From: a virus
Strand: one strand, 5' to 3'
Length of the DNA stretch: 50,155 bases
Virus record (IMG/VR): IMGVR_UViG_3300028025_001335
Coordinates: 1-50,155 of that record
Positions 25,023 through 35,650 of the stretch are shown piece after piece. How positions within the stretch are numbered: position 1 is the first letter of the stretch; every line of letters begins with the position of its first letter. The notes under the pieces were generated by a model, which saw only the letters and a program-made list of their open reading frames with translations, did not search any database and was not told where the DNA came from. Both the position numbers and the translations under genes were made by a program.

Positions 25023-28000
25023 ATGGGACCACTATCTGCTAAACAATACAGAGAGTATTTAAAGTTTAATAACCAAGAGCAACGTGAAACCACTAAAATG
25101 GAACGTGAAGAAGCTCGTAAGCAACAATTACATAATGTAAAGCTTATGGAGGCTGCTTCTAAAGCTGGTCAATCAATAGGTCACAAAGAAGAAATACATC
25201 AATACAAAATGGGTACTCAAAAGGTATCTCCATTAGGTAAAAGTAAAACTAAAACACCTAATCCTTTAGCTGGAACAGAAATGTTTGGTCAAGGCCAACA
25301 CATGTTACCTTTTCAAGCGGCTGATGCTGCTAAGGCTAGAAAGCAAAACACAGATACAGTACCAGCAATGCTTACTCCGGGTGAAGCAGTTATTCCTGAA
25401 CCCGCAGCACAAAACCCTAAAAATAAACCTATCATTAAAAAGATGGTTCAAGAAGGTCGTCAAGCTAATAAAGCTAAAAAGGGTTTTTTAGGATTACGTG
25501 ATGGCTCAGTTAATATTGCAAACTCTGATGTTATACCTAGTAGAGTACAACAAGCTGCTGGTTATGCTCATGGTACTTCTGCTGTACCCCAGTTAATGAA
25601 CTATAATGACGGTACCTCAGGTGTTCCATCATTAGCTTATCGTCACCCTGATACTCCTCAAACATCTTTTGAAGATGGTACTGAGAGGGTATATGACTTT
25701 AGTAGAGGTAGTGCTGATAGACAGTACTATATGGACGGTATTGAAGAAGTACCTGTTGATCCTCTTGTTACTCAAGGCTCAGCTATTACTGCTATTGAAA
25801 CAGTTATACCAGCTAATAGTGCTCCACCTAGTATGGCTCCTCAACCAATGGTTGAAGAAGTACCAGCACAAGAAACAGTTGTACCAATGGAAGTACAGGA
25901 AGTACCTGTAATAGCGGGTTTAAAAGAAGATCAAGTATCTAATGTTAATAAACCCATGCAATTTATGCCAAGTGATTCTTTATTAAATGCTCAAATAGAA
26001 ACTGAATCTAAGGGTTTTCATAGAGATAAAAACGGAAAATTAATTCAATCTAAAAAGGGTGCATTAGGTGTTTCACAAGTAATGCCTAAAACAGGAGTTG
26101 ATCCGGGTTATGGTGTAAAGCCTTTAGCAAACAGTTCTGAAGCAGAATATAGAAGATTTCAAAAAGACTATATGGCTGCAATGCTTAAAGAGTACAATGG
26201 AGATGAAGAAAAAGCTTTAGCTGCTTACAACTATGGTCCAGGTAATGTAAATAGTTTAATTTCTAAACATAGTGATAAATGGAAAAATAATTTACCACTA
26301 GAAACAAAAAGCTATTTAACTCAAACATTATCTTTAAAAGATCAATTAGAAGCTAAAAACAAAACTAGTTCACCTGCACCTACACCTCGTGATATTCTTA
26401 TTGCTAAACAAGACTTAGCTACTTCTACTAACCCTCAGGTTAGAGCACGTGCTCAAGCTATTTTAGATGCTGCAAAATTACCAACTCCTACTATAGCAAG
26501 TAATTATCAAGAAAGTGCTATTGTAAAAAAAAGAACACCTTATGAAGATATAAGGTTGTTAACTAATAATAAACCTGTTTTTGGTTTATCTAATACAGAG
26601 CCACCTAAAGTTGCTGTAAAAGACCCTAATGCTGTAGCAAGAGAAAATTTATCTACACGCATGGATGTAGATGAGTTAGGTAATCCTTTAGAACCTAAAC
26701 TACAACAAGAACAACCAATAGAGTTAGATAATCCTCCTGTTATTATTCCTGAGAGTATGAAAAACTTAGAGGATCCTTTAGCAACAGAGGGAGAAGTTGT
26801 ATTAGGTATGACACCTGAAATGCGTAAAGAATATGCAGATAAGGTAGATGTACCTCCAGTAGGAACTACTCGTGAAGAAATAGAAGCTAATCAGGTCATA
26901 GAAAAAGATGCTCGTGTAGCTCAAATTTCTAAAGATGAACATGATGCTATGGATGCTGAAGTTAAAAGGCTTGTTAATACCTATGGTAAAACACCTGAAA
27001 CTCAAAACAAAATAGCTGAATTGTTGTCTAAGGTATATGGTCCTGAAGGTATCTTTAGCCAGAAAGAATTAGTAAGGTTTGCTGTTGTTGCTGCTGGTGG
27101 AATGTTAACTGGTGGTTCTACTGCTGGTTCACTTAAGTATGCTGCCAGAGATGCATTGCAATACGCTGATAATCGTAACAGAGCTGAAGCAGCAAGAGCT
27201 GAACAAGTAGCTGATCGTAAGTTATCTAGAGCTGAAAGACTAGCTGATTATGATCAGCAAAGAAAAGATACTATTTCTGATATGGATAAGCGGGATGCTA
27301 GAGCTGCTGCTCAACTACGATATAAAGAAAATGTTAAGCTAGAAAAAGATCTTTATGACCAAGGTTATGACAAGACTAGGATTAAAAAGTATTTAACATC
27401 GGGTGACCCAGCTGATTTAGGTGATGCTGTTGATAGTCATGTTGTTGCTGGCACTGGTAAGAATATAACATTTGATGATGGCTCTGGTGAATTTAAAGCA
27501 TACCCTACTGTTACTTTAAAGGCAACTAGAGGTCCAAACAAAGGTGAAAAAGTTCAAGCAGTAGTTATAACTGATAAAGATGGAAATAAACAATACGTAC
27601 CTGTGAATGAACTACCACAGACACCTATTGATTATGATGCTAAAGTACATTCTACAGCTGGCCAATTAGATGCTATGGTAAAGAATAAACCTAATATTGA
27701 AAAGCTTTCTGAAGGTTTAATTACTAGGTCTTTTGGAAACAAAACTGAAAAAGATAAACCTAATATGGGTAGGTCTATGATACCCACTTCAGAAACAATT
27801 GCTGATCAAGCACTATCTTGGGCTAATGCTAATAAATATAAAGTTTATAATACATCACAACTATTAGAACTAAATAATGTTATTGGTTTAGCTACTCAAG
27901 ATATGATAGATTATAGTAAGGTTGCTAAAGTTGAAGCTAAATCAATTGAGGGTTTTCTTGAGTCTTCTAAGATAAAAATTAGAGCTGGTATAACACAAGA

Positions 28001-28268
28001 TGCTTTCTTAACAGATAGTAAAATACCTATGAGTCCAGCTAAGGTACTTGAATTAAAGTCTAAAGCAGAATCATTAGTAGATAAACCATCTTTAGAAAAA
28101 CAATTAGGTAAGAAGCTAACTAAAGAAGACATTGAAAAAGCAGCATACGATAACATGTCTAGAGCCTATAGAGCCTTCTCAAGTAATCCAAAGATATCTA
28201 ATAAATATCCTAATGCTAAAGAAGAAAGTGGATTCTACATGTATGCTATGCGAGAAGCATTTAAATAA
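25023..28268 (+). CDS. Internal virion protein with lytic transglycosylase domain
   Basis: 1081 residues. Residues about 60-160 contain DTVPAMLTPGEAVIPEPA, a motif often found in phage ejection and tape-measure proteins. An SLT-type transglycosylase domain lies at about 317-440: catalytic Glu328 in ETES, then KKGALGVSQVMP, and AAYNYGPGNV at about 400-409. The middle and C-terminal parts are long charged helices. In T7, gp16 carries the same enzyme on an internal core protein and locally opens the peptidoglycan during DNA entry. The gene follows three smaller virion genes and precedes two more giant ones. Confidence 0.85.
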   Translation: MGPLSAKQYREYLKFNNQEQRETTKMEREEARKQQLHNVKLMEAASKAGQSIGHKEEIHQYKMGTQKVSPLGKSKTKTPNPLAGTEMFGQGQHMLPFQAADAAKARKQNTDTVPAMLTPGEAVIPEPAAQNPKNKPIIKKMVQEGRQANKAKKGFLGLRDGSVNIANSDVIPSRVQQAAGYAHGTSAVPQLMNYNDGTSGVPSLAYRHPDTPQTSFEDGTERVYDFSRGSADRQYYMDGIEEVPVDPLVTQGSAITAIETVIPANSAPPSMAPQPMVEEVPAQETVVPMEVQEVPVIAGLKEDQVSNVNKPMQFMPSDSLLNAQIETESKGFHRDKNGKLIQSKKGALGVSQVMPKTGVDPGYGVKPLANSSEAEYRRFQKDYMAAMLKEYNGDEEKALAAYNYGPGNVNSLISKHSDKWKNNLPLETKSYLTQTLSLKDQLEAKNKTSSPAPTPRDILIAKQDLATSTNPQVRARAQAILDAAKLPTPTIASNYQESAIVKKRTPYEDIRLLTNNKPVFGLSNTEPPKVAVKDPNAVARENLSTRMDVDELGNPLEPKLQQEQPIELDNPPVIIPESMKNLEDPLATEGEVVLGMTPEMRKEYADKVDVPPVGTTREEIEANQVIEKDARVAQISKDEHDAMDAEVKRLVNTYGKTPETQNKIAELLSKVYGPEGIFSQKELVRFAVVAAGGMLTGGSTAGSLKYAARDALQYADNRNRAEAARAEQVADRKLSRAERLADYDQQRKDTISDMDKRDARAAAQLRYKENVKLEKDLYDQGYDKTRIKKYLTSGDPADLGDAVDSHVVAGTGKNITFDDGSGEFKAYPTVTLKATRGPNKGEKVQAVVITDKDGNKQYVPVNELPQTPIDYDAKVHSTAGQLDAMVKNKPNIEKLSEGLITRSFGNKTEKDKPNMGRSMIPTSETIADQALSWANANKYKVYNTSQLLELNNVIGLATQDMIDYSKVAKVEAKSIEGFLESSKIKIRAGITQDAFLTDSKIPMSPAKVLELKSKAESLVDKPSLEKQLGKKLTKEDIEKAAYDNMSRAYRAFSSNPKISNKYPNAKEESGFYMYAMREAFK

Positions 28269-28280
28269 CAAAGAGGTAAT

Positions 28281-31200
28281 ATGGATAGACTAACTGAAAA
28301 CTTAATCAGATCTGGAGTAGACCCTGAGTCTATCCCTCCTCCCGCTGAACTCTTAAAGAATAGCCAAGGTATCTCATTAAAAGATGCAGATACTTTGGTT
28401 ACTCCTGATAACAGAACTATGCGTCTCTCTGGTGTTAATGCTAGAGAGACAGCTAAGTTTATGCCGGGAACTAAAATAGAGGGTGCAGAGCTAGGCGCTG
28501 ATCGCCAAACAAGCCTTGTCAATCAAGAGATTGAAAGTGGTAGATACAATAGACCAGTTTATACTGGTGCAAAAGACACATATAATAGGGAGTTAGGTGA
28601 TCTTGAAAATGCTCAAGGACAAAGATTAACTAACACATTATTAAATAAAGGGTTTATAGCCCCTGATAAATCAGTATCTTCAGAACAACTACAATACCTT
28701 AGCTTTGGTAGGTTAGATAGAGCTAAGAGAGCAGCAGAAGGTAATGAGACTGTTGGTGATCAAATACTTAAAGGACTAGTTAAGGATATGAATCCTACTG
28801 GTGCTCTTTTTGCTAAGAGATACACTAACACAGCAAGAGACTTTGGGATCGTTACTGGTGATGAAAATGAAAGTGACTACTTTATTGGACCTGCATTACG
28901 CAGAGAAGGTGAAGATAAAAAAGGGTATGCTACAGGTACTGCTAGTACTGCTTGGGATATTGGCGCTGGTTCATTATCAAAGGGTCTTTACGATTTCCTT
29001 AACATGGTTGGTACTAAAACAGGTATTGAATCTTTAACCGAAACTGCTGATGCCAATATAAATGTTAAGCAATCTAACTTAGAGAACTTACCTTTATTAA
29101 AGAACCCAGATGCATTTGATGAAAAAGGTAATTGGAAGTTAGATACTGTAGGTAAGTTTGTAGACTACACTGTAGGTGCTGCTGCCGCATCATCTCCTCA
29201 GATGCTTGTATCTATTGCTTCTGCTTTTGCAGCTCCATTTACTTATGGTTTATCCTTATCAATACCTGCAGCTATTTACTCAGGACAAATATGGGGTAAT
29301 CAAAAGCCAGAAGATAAGAATGCAACCTATGCTATAGGTGGTGGTGTATTAATGTCTGCCCTAGACAAGTTAGCTCTTGGTGGATTGTTCCCTAAGGGTG
29401 GATCTATTACTTCTCCTGTTGTACAAAAAGCAGTTAAAGAAAAGTTAATAGAGAGAGGTATGACACCTCAAGCAGCTGAAGAAGCATTTACTAAGGCAAC
29501 TATAGAGTCTACTAAAGAAATGGCTCAAGCTATTAAAGCAGTTACTGATGCTCAAAAGAGACAATTAACTACTATAGGTAAAGAAATTGCTGGTGGTGGA
29601 GCAAGTGAAAGTATTACTGAATCTGCTCAAGAAGTTATTCAATATAGTGCTGAGAATCAACAGGTACCTCAAACACCTGAAGAAGCTATTAAGTTTAGAA
29701 ACCGAATAGCTAATGCTGCTGTAGGTGGTTTAGTGTTAGGTGGTGCTTTTGGTGGTGGTAGTGCTGGTGCTCGTGCCTTAATGACTAAGTCAGAGAACAA
29801 TACTTCAGGATCAACTGATCTTGAGTTCAGAGAAGACTATAAGCGTAGAACAGGTTCTAACTCAGTACCAACAGCATCTGATGCTATTAGAGAAGCTTAT
29901 ATTATTAAAACAGATAGACCTGACTTAGAGACTATAGCAGAGCCTGAAACAAGTAAGCGTTCTATGGAGGGTATCCCCTCTAAGATAGGTTCTTTTATAA
30001 ATGATAAAGGATTAGGTTCTTTGTTTAGAACTTGGTCTAGTACTATTATGAAAGGTAAAGAACACGTTGATGAATTTACTGCTGCGTTATCTACATTACT
30101 AGGTCATGGTAAACCTTTGAATGGCTCATCTATAAGTGAGCATCAAGACTTACTAGAAGGTAATATACAAAATAACTTTGGTAACAAAGAAGAACTAAGA
30201 AATTCATTTAAAGGATTATCTACTGAAAAGATATCTGCTATATTATCTTCTGATAAAGTAGTAGATTATATAGATAGATTAACACAAGAAAAGAATTTAA
30301 CTAGTTCAGCTAGCACTAAGGATGTAGCAGGTAGATTAGACATTGACAATCTATTAGGTGACAATATTCTTTATAAAGATGCTATTATAGAATACGCAAA
30401 CAAGATAGATAACCTTGTTAACTCTTATAATGCTGCTACTGGTAGTAATCTTAAGACTAGAGAGTTCTTAGATAACAGACCTATAGATAAAACAAAAGTT
30501 GCACAGAACAGTAAAGTGTTTATAAGCACACTTAAGTCTGCACTCAATGTAGATGATAAAGCTGCTCATGAAATATACAATACTATTCTTAACAATGAAA
30601 ATGTTAACTCTATTGGTGATACTATTGATGAGTGGTTAACACCTATTGATACTTTAAATACTAAGAACAGAGATGCTATTCAATTAGCTTTAAATAATCC
30701 TGAAACTAGAGCTAAATTTGTTAGGTTTTTATCTAACAATTTATTAGATAACTCTTATGCACTTGCAGCTAGAGGTGCAGCTATTAATACTAATAAAACA
30801 CTTATTGGTAAAGATGGTGCTCATTTAGCAGCGTTACTAGATGCCGCCAATATATCTGACTCTGATAAAGCTTTTATGGCAAAAGAAATAAAAGACTTTA
30901 TTGATATGCGTAATGGTAACTATAACCGTATTGAAAATAAATATTTTAGGGGTGCAATGGAGATCAGTACTTTTTTAAGTACCCTTAGCTCACTACCGTT
31001 AGCAGCAATCAGCTCTACAGTAGAGTATGCTATAATCTTCCGTAATTTAAACAAACCTCAATCTGTAAAAGCTATGAAAGCTTTATTAGCATCTCATGGT
31101 AATGAATTAGGTTCTGTTATGGCTGACCTTAGCTCTACTAATTATAGTCACCCTGATAAGAACATTCGTGTTGCTTTAAATAGAGCTGGCTTTAAAAGAG

Positions 31201-32075
31201 AACATGGTATTGGTAAACGTAACGATGTTGTAGCTGGCTACACACAAAAATGGAGTGAAGGTTTCTTTAAGATTATCGGTTTAAATTCAGTAACTAATAT
31301 TACTAGAGCAACTAGATTGGCTATTGCAGCTGATGCTTTAAATAACTGGGTTAACACTGTAAGAAATAAAGATGGTATTTACTCAAATGAACAAGTTGTT
31401 ATGGCTAATAACCATTTAATTAGGTTAGGTGTTGATGTAGATTTTATGACATCAGTAGAAGAACATAGTGAAGTTAATCAAGCTAGAGTAAATGAAAATC
31501 TTCAAAGGGGTTCTTATAACTTTGTTAATGAAGCTGTATTAGTTCCTAATGCACTTAACAGACCTAAGTTCTATAGTGATCCTTATTTAAAATTATTTAC
31601 TACATTCCAAGGATATACCTCTACCTTTACAGCAACAGTATTACCAAGGTTACTTGGTGATCTTAAGTATTCAGGTTCAGATGAACAAAAGAATGCTGCA
31701 TCTATTATTGCTTTAACTTTTGCATTGTCATTAATGGCATTGTATGTTAAAGACTTAATTAAGTATGGTGAATCACCACCTGACTGGATTAAAAAAGATA
31801 ATGATAAACAGTTTCAAAGAATAATAAACCAAATGGGTACACTAGGTACTGGTCAAAGAGTATGGGATACTATAAGTAATATCTCAGATAACAGATACAG
31901 GTCTGATACTATGTATGGAACAGCTGCATTAATGGTAGCTGGGCAATCACCTCAATTATCTTATATTAATAAAATATTAGATTTAATAGAGAAACCAAGA
32001 ATAGAAAAGGGTGCAAGGCTACTACCTATTGTAGGTGTAAGTCCCGCTTTTGCAGAAAGTTTTAAGGAGAAATAA
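28281..32075 (+). CDS. Large ejection protein with SNase-like N-terminal domain
   Basis: 1264 residues. Residues about 31-128 resemble staphylococcal nuclease (TNase/SNase): KDADTLVTP, then MRLSGVNARE, then KDTYNRELGDLENAQGQ and LLNKGFIAP. Counterparts of the catalytic Arg, Glu and second Arg are R48, E56 and R103, while the aspartate before the Glu in the nuclease is Asn53 here. The centre has hydrophobic stretches that could enter membranes (about 295-335 and 480-500), and the C-terminal region (GYTSTFTATVLPRLLGDLKY) is typical of huge podovirus internal virion proteins. AAAGAGGTAAT precedes ATG 28281. The overall role, entering the cell with the DNA, is inferred from context. Confidence 0.75.
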   Translation: MDRLTENLIRSGVDPESIPPPAELLKNSQGISLKDADTLVTPDNRTMRLSGVNARETAKFMPGTKIEGAELGADRQTSLVNQEIESGRYNRPVYTGAKDTYNRELGDLENAQGQRLTNTLLNKGFIAPDKSVSSEQLQYLSFGRLDRAKRAAEGNETVGDQILKGLVKDMNPTGALFAKRYTNTARDFGIVTGDENESDYFIGPALRREGEDKKGYATGTASTAWDIGAGSLSKGLYDFLNMVGTKTGIESLTETADANINVKQSNLENLPLLKNPDAFDEKGNWKLDTVGKFVDYTVGAAAASSPQMLVSIASAFAAPFTYGLSLSIPAAIYSGQIWGNQKPEDKNATYAIGGGVLMSALDKLALGGLFPKGGSITSPVVQKAVKEKLIERGMTPQAAEEAFTKATIESTKEMAQAIKAVTDAQKRQLTTIGKEIAGGGASESITESAQEVIQYSAENQQVPQTPEEAIKFRNRIANAAVGGLVLGGAFGGGSAGARALMTKSENNTSGSTDLEFREDYKRRTGSNSVPTASDAIREAYIIKTDRPDLETIAEPETSKRSMEGIPSKIGSFINDKGLGSLFRTWSSTIMKGKEHVDEFTAALSTLLGHGKPLNGSSISEHQDLLEGNIQNNFGNKEELRNSFKGLSTEKISAILSSDKVVDYIDRLTQEKNLTSSASTKDVAGRLDIDNLLGDNILYKDAIIEYANKIDNLVNSYNAATGSNLKTREFLDNRPIDKTKVAQNSKVFISTLKSALNVDDKAAHEIYNTILNNENVNSIGDTIDEWLTPIDTLNTKNRDAIQLALNNPETRAKFVRFLSNNLLDNSYALAARGAAINTNKTLIGKDGAHLAALLDAANISDSDKAFMAKEIKDFIDMRNGNYNRIENKYFRGAMEISTFLSTLSSLPLAAISSTVEYAIIFRNLNKPQSVKAMKALLASHGNELGSVMADLSSTNYSHPDKNIRVALNRAGFKREHGIGKRNDVVAGYTQKWSEGFFKIIGLNSVTNITRATRLAIAADALNNWVNTVRNKDGIYSNEQVVMANNHLIRLGVDVDFMTSVEEHSEVNQARVNENLQRGSYNFVNEAVLVPNALNRPKFYSDPYLKLFTTFQGYTSTFTATVLPRLLGDLKYSGSDEQKNAASIIALTFALSLMALYVKDLIKYGESPPDWIKKDNDKQFQRIINQMGTLGTGQRVWDTISNISDNRYRSDTMYGTAALMVAGQSPQLSYINKILDLIEKPRIEKGARLLPIVGVSPAFAESFKEK

Positions 32076-35000
32076 ATGGCTAAAGTCACAGGTATAGGTT
32101 CATATCAGAACGTACCTTCAGCAGTTCCTAAACCAGAGTTTGGGGTACCCCCAGTACCCCCATCTGGTAATGATCTACTTGATAATCAACTTGCAGCAAG
32201 ACAAAATGCTGAAGCACTTATACCTGCAAATATGCAGTCTACAGGTAGTGCTAGTTATTCACCAGTTGAAGATGAAAGTATGATTGATCAGGAGGAAGTG
32301 GAGTTATCTAAGTATAACCCTCAACCATATTCTGATGTAGAGTCTGGTGCAGAACAAGAGGTGTTAACCCCTGAAGGTGAGTTAACCCCTTATGATATGC
32401 TTGCTCAACAACGTGAACAAGAAATTGCTGCTCAACAACAAACAGCAATGACCTTTCAAAGCATTGCTAAGATGAATAATGAAATGGAAATAAGAGAATC
32501 ATTTCCAGCTTCAGTAATGCCTACTCAAGTAGGTACTATATTCAGGGCTACAAGAGACATTGCAACATCCTTAAACAACATTGATGTTACATCTACTGAT
32601 GGTAACACATATAATGCTCTTGACTATATTAGTAATGGGTTAGGTACTACAACAAAAGCAACTGCTAACTATGCTACAGTAGCTAACATTCTTATGTTAC
32701 CTATGCTTACAGGTGCGTCTAAGGGTATTAATGCTGATGTAGATATTGATCAAGATATTCAAGATAGCTTTGATGCTCTTGATTCAATACTAGGTAATTC
32801 AGAAGACTCTGTTGATCTTAAACCCGGGCCGAACAATAGCATGAACAAAGATGTTATTGCTAAAAGCTTAGGTAAAGTAATGGTTGCTTTATCTAGAAAT
32901 GCTAATGCAGTAGATGAAACTGGCAGACCTATTGATCCTGAAACTCAACCTAGAGTTACTAGGTCAGCTGAAGAAATAGGTAATTTAGCATTAGATGCAG
33001 CTATTAATGATGGAATCTTTATGGAATCTACTGGTGCTGATGGTAAACCCAGCATCATAGTTAACCCTGTAGGTGGTACACCTCTCTACCAAAACAGTAG
33101 GCACATGGGTAGGGAGCTTACTAATAAGCTCTCTGGTAAAGCTCAAAAGTTTCCTGTTACTGGTAAAGGAGATTACATTGGTTCATTAAGAAATATCCGT
33201 GAAGGTGACCTTAAAAAAGTTAACTACACTGAGACACCTCAAATGAATGAAGCCAAAAGAATTGGTGGTAGTATAGGTAAAGCTATTAGCCCTCAGAAAG
33301 CTTTCTTTGGTGCTCAATTAGCTAACCTAGCTAAGTTACAAGTACTTTATCGTGGGCAACCTATTAATGGTTTAGATGTACTTAGTATGTTTAAGATTAA
33401 CCCATCAGAAGTAGCTCCATTACCTGAAGTAAACATTCTTGAGGAAACAAATCCAGCTGTATTAGAGAATCTTAAAAAGAGAGAAGAAGATTTTAAAACT
33501 GTTGAGTTTAAAATGAATGGTATTACAAATGAGCTTACTGACTTTGCAGGGTTTATTGTAGACAAATCACTTAACTATACCCCTTATAAAGTAGATTATG
33601 CTTCTCAACGGTTGTATGAAGACCCATTAAACTTTAATGAGCAACGTAATAAATTAACTCGTGGTGCAATGACCTTTGCTGCTCCAGCATTTCAAATGAC
33701 AGGTGACTATCATGTGAATGGTATTAGTAGAATGACTGCTGATAAGTTAGTAGAAAGAATTGGAAACAAAGCTAGAGGTAGAGATTTTGAATTGTCACCA
33801 CAAGAAAGAGAATTATCTTTTTTAGCTACTGTTGGTAGAGTACTTGATGTAGGTAAAAATGTAGCTTCTAAAACAGAAAACATGTTGTTAAATGAAATGC
33901 TTACCTTAGTAACACCACAGCTTATTCAACGTTGGGGTGAAGTAGGTAGACAATTAAGATCTATTGTTCCTAATAATGACAAGGAAATTGTTAACACAAT
34001 CTTTGCTATTGCTAAAGATAATGATAGAGTATTTAACGATAGTAAGAAGAAAATACCTTCTAACGTAGATATAGCTGCATTACCATCATTTGAAAACTTA
34101 ATACCAGCACAGCTTGATGCAGTAAGAGAATGGTTAGGTAACTCTGATAGGGAAACTTGGGGTTATACTTTACAAGCGTATTTAGATATGGCTAATTACC
34201 TTGATGCTAAAAAAGGTAATAACTTATTTAACCCTAAAGTAACTGTAGCATTAGACATGAACAGTGCTGGTCGATCTGTTATTGCTGCTGATATTGGTAA
34301 CGAAGAAATCTTATCTAGAGTAGGTTTAATCTGGGAACACTATACTGATCGAGAGTTTCAGGATGTAGTACCCGGAGAAAAGGGAGATCCAAGAGCTTAC
34401 TTCACTGATGTTGCTAACAAGCAAGGCTTAGAGATAGCTTTTTCTGAAGACTCATCTGACAAGAAACAGCTATGGAGAAACATACTAGAAAAGTATGGTG
34501 GTAAAGGTGTTAAAGGTGCCACATCATTTAATAAAAACTTTGGTAAAAAGGTTTTGTTAACCTCTGATTATGGTAAACCTTTGCAGTACCACATTGAAGA
34601 AGCTAAAGACTTCTTAGCTGCTTACCCTGAGATTCAAGAAGAACTAATGAAGTACTATAATAATGACTTTAAAAAAGTAGTCATGGATCTTAACAGTATT
34701 TTTAAACACACTTTAAAACTATCTACAGAAGAATGGCAGTATTCTTTACCTAAACAAATGGTTAAGATGCTACAGATGTTTGATAAACTACCTCACCCTG
34801 AAGGATACTTCGGAGAGAGAATGAGTTTAGGTAACTTTACTTCACAGGAAACTGGTGATTCAATAGAAATTAAAAACAAAACTACTGGTAAAAGTAGAAT
34901 GTTAGCGTTAACTAAAGCTATGTTTGACCCTAATGCTGCGGCAAAAGATAAGAACACTAAAGATTTAGATGGCAATACTATTGCCCCTCCCGGTCCCGGC

Positions 35001-35645
35001 ACTGCAGCTATCAACCAAGTTGGTCCATTAATGGGTCAATATCGTGAATCTATTATTGTTGCTGAAACAATGAACTATATTAACGGTGGTAAAGATGCTG
35101 CTAAGATGCGTAACTTAGCTCCTGTATTTGATAACTTTATTGTTGACTCTAATAGTTATTTGTTTGTTCACTATGTTGCTAACAATATTATAACACCTAA
35201 AGTTCTTGAATGGAATATGTCTAAGTCTTTTCATAAAGATTGGACAGATAAAATGAAAGAGATGAGTGAGTTATTAAGAGGAAAAGAAGAAGTTTTAGTC
35301 GGTAAAGGTACTGACTATGCAGGATTTGTTAGTACACTTGATAGAGAGTATAGCTATCTACAAGGTGAAAACTTAACTAGAAGACAAGAAGAATTTAAAA
35401 AGTTTTTAGAATCAGGTTCTAGTGGTTATATACCCCCTACAGAAGGTAGACCAGAAGTATTTAAAGTTACTAGCAAGCAATTTCAAAATAGCTTAGCTAA
35501 GCTAAATCAATTCTATGGACTACACGGTAATACAGGTGAATATAAGTTTCATAAATGGTTAGTAGAAGGTGGTATTAGACGACAGAAAGCATTAGCTAAA
35601 ATAAAAGCTCATGCTGCTAAAGGTCAGATTTACTTCTTTACATAA
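32076..35645 (+). CDS. Candidate virion-packaged single-subunit RNA polymerase
   Basis: 1189 residues, starting directly after the previous stop with AAGGAGAAATAA ahead of ATG 32076. The first 130 residues are Pro/Gln/Glu-rich. From about 500 the order of single-subunit RNA polymerase motifs can be read: VDYASQRLY (507-514) then FNEQRNKLTRGAMTFA, comparable to T7 DYRGRVY and FNPQGNDMTKGLLTLA; motif A ALDMNSAGR (D727); motif B KKVLLTSDYG (K824, Y832); motif C PVFDNF (D1019). The A-B and B-C spacings, 97 and 195 residues, resemble T7 (94 and 181). Its place as last gene of the ejection cluster recalls the N4 virion polymerase, but that protein is about three times longer. Substitutions (DYASQR for DYRGR, FDNF for HDSF) make it a very divergent member. 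Alternatively it is an ejection protein that lost catalysis. Confidence 0.7.
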   Translation: MAKVTGIGSYQNVPSAVPKPEFGVPPVPPSGNDLLDNQLAARQNAEALIPANMQSTGSASYSPVEDESMIDQEEVELSKYNPQPYSDVESGAEQEVLTPEGELTPYDMLAQQREQEIAAQQQTAMTFQSIAKMNNEMEIRESFPASVMPTQVGTIFRATRDIATSLNNIDVTSTDGNTYNALDYISNGLGTTTKATANYATVANILMLPMLTGASKGINADVDIDQDIQDSFDALDSILGNSEDSVDLKPGPNNSMNKDVIAKSLGKVMVALSRNANAVDETGRPIDPETQPRVTRSAEEIGNLALDAAINDGIFMESTGADGKPSIIVNPVGGTPLYQNSRHMGRELTNKLSGKAQKFPVTGKGDYIGSLRNIREGDLKKVNYTETPQMNEAKRIGGSIGKAISPQKAFFGAQLANLAKLQVLYRGQPINGLDVLSMFKINPSEVAPLPEVNILEETNPAVLENLKKREEDFKTVEFKMNGITNELTDFAGFIVDKSLNYTPYKVDYASQRLYEDPLNFNEQRNKLTRGAMTFAAPAFQMTGDYHVNGISRMTADKLVERIGNKARGRDFELSPQERELSFLATVGRVLDVGKNVASKTENMLLNEMLTLVTPQLIQRWGEVGRQLRSIVPNNDKEIVNTIFAIAKDNDRVFNDSKKKIPSNVDIAALPSFENLIPAQLDAVREWLGNSDRETWGYTLQAYLDMANYLDAKKGNNLFNPKVTVALDMNSAGRSVIAADIGNEEILSRVGLIWEHYTDREFQDVVPGEKGDPRAYFTDVANKQGLEIAFSEDSSDKKQLWRNILEKYGGKGVKGATSFNKNFGKKVLLTSDYGKPLQYHIEEAKDFLAAYPEIQEELMKYYNNDFKKVVMDLNSIFKHTLKLSTEEWQYSLPKQMVKMLQMFDKLPHPEGYFGERMSLGNFTSQETGDSIEIKNKTTGKSRMLALTKAMFDPNAAAKDKNTKDLDGNTIAPPGPGTAAINQVGPLMGQYRESIIVAETMNYINGGKDAAKMRNLAPVFDNFIVDSNSYLFVHYVANNIITPKVLEWNMSKSFHKDWTDKMKEMSELLRGKEEVLVGKGTDYAGFVSTLDREYSYLQGENLTRRQEEFKKFLESGSSGYIPPTEGRPEVFKVTSKQFQNSLAKLNQFYGLHGNTGEYKFHKWLVEGGIRRQKALAKIKAHAAKGQIYFFT

Positions 35646-35650
35646 AATAA

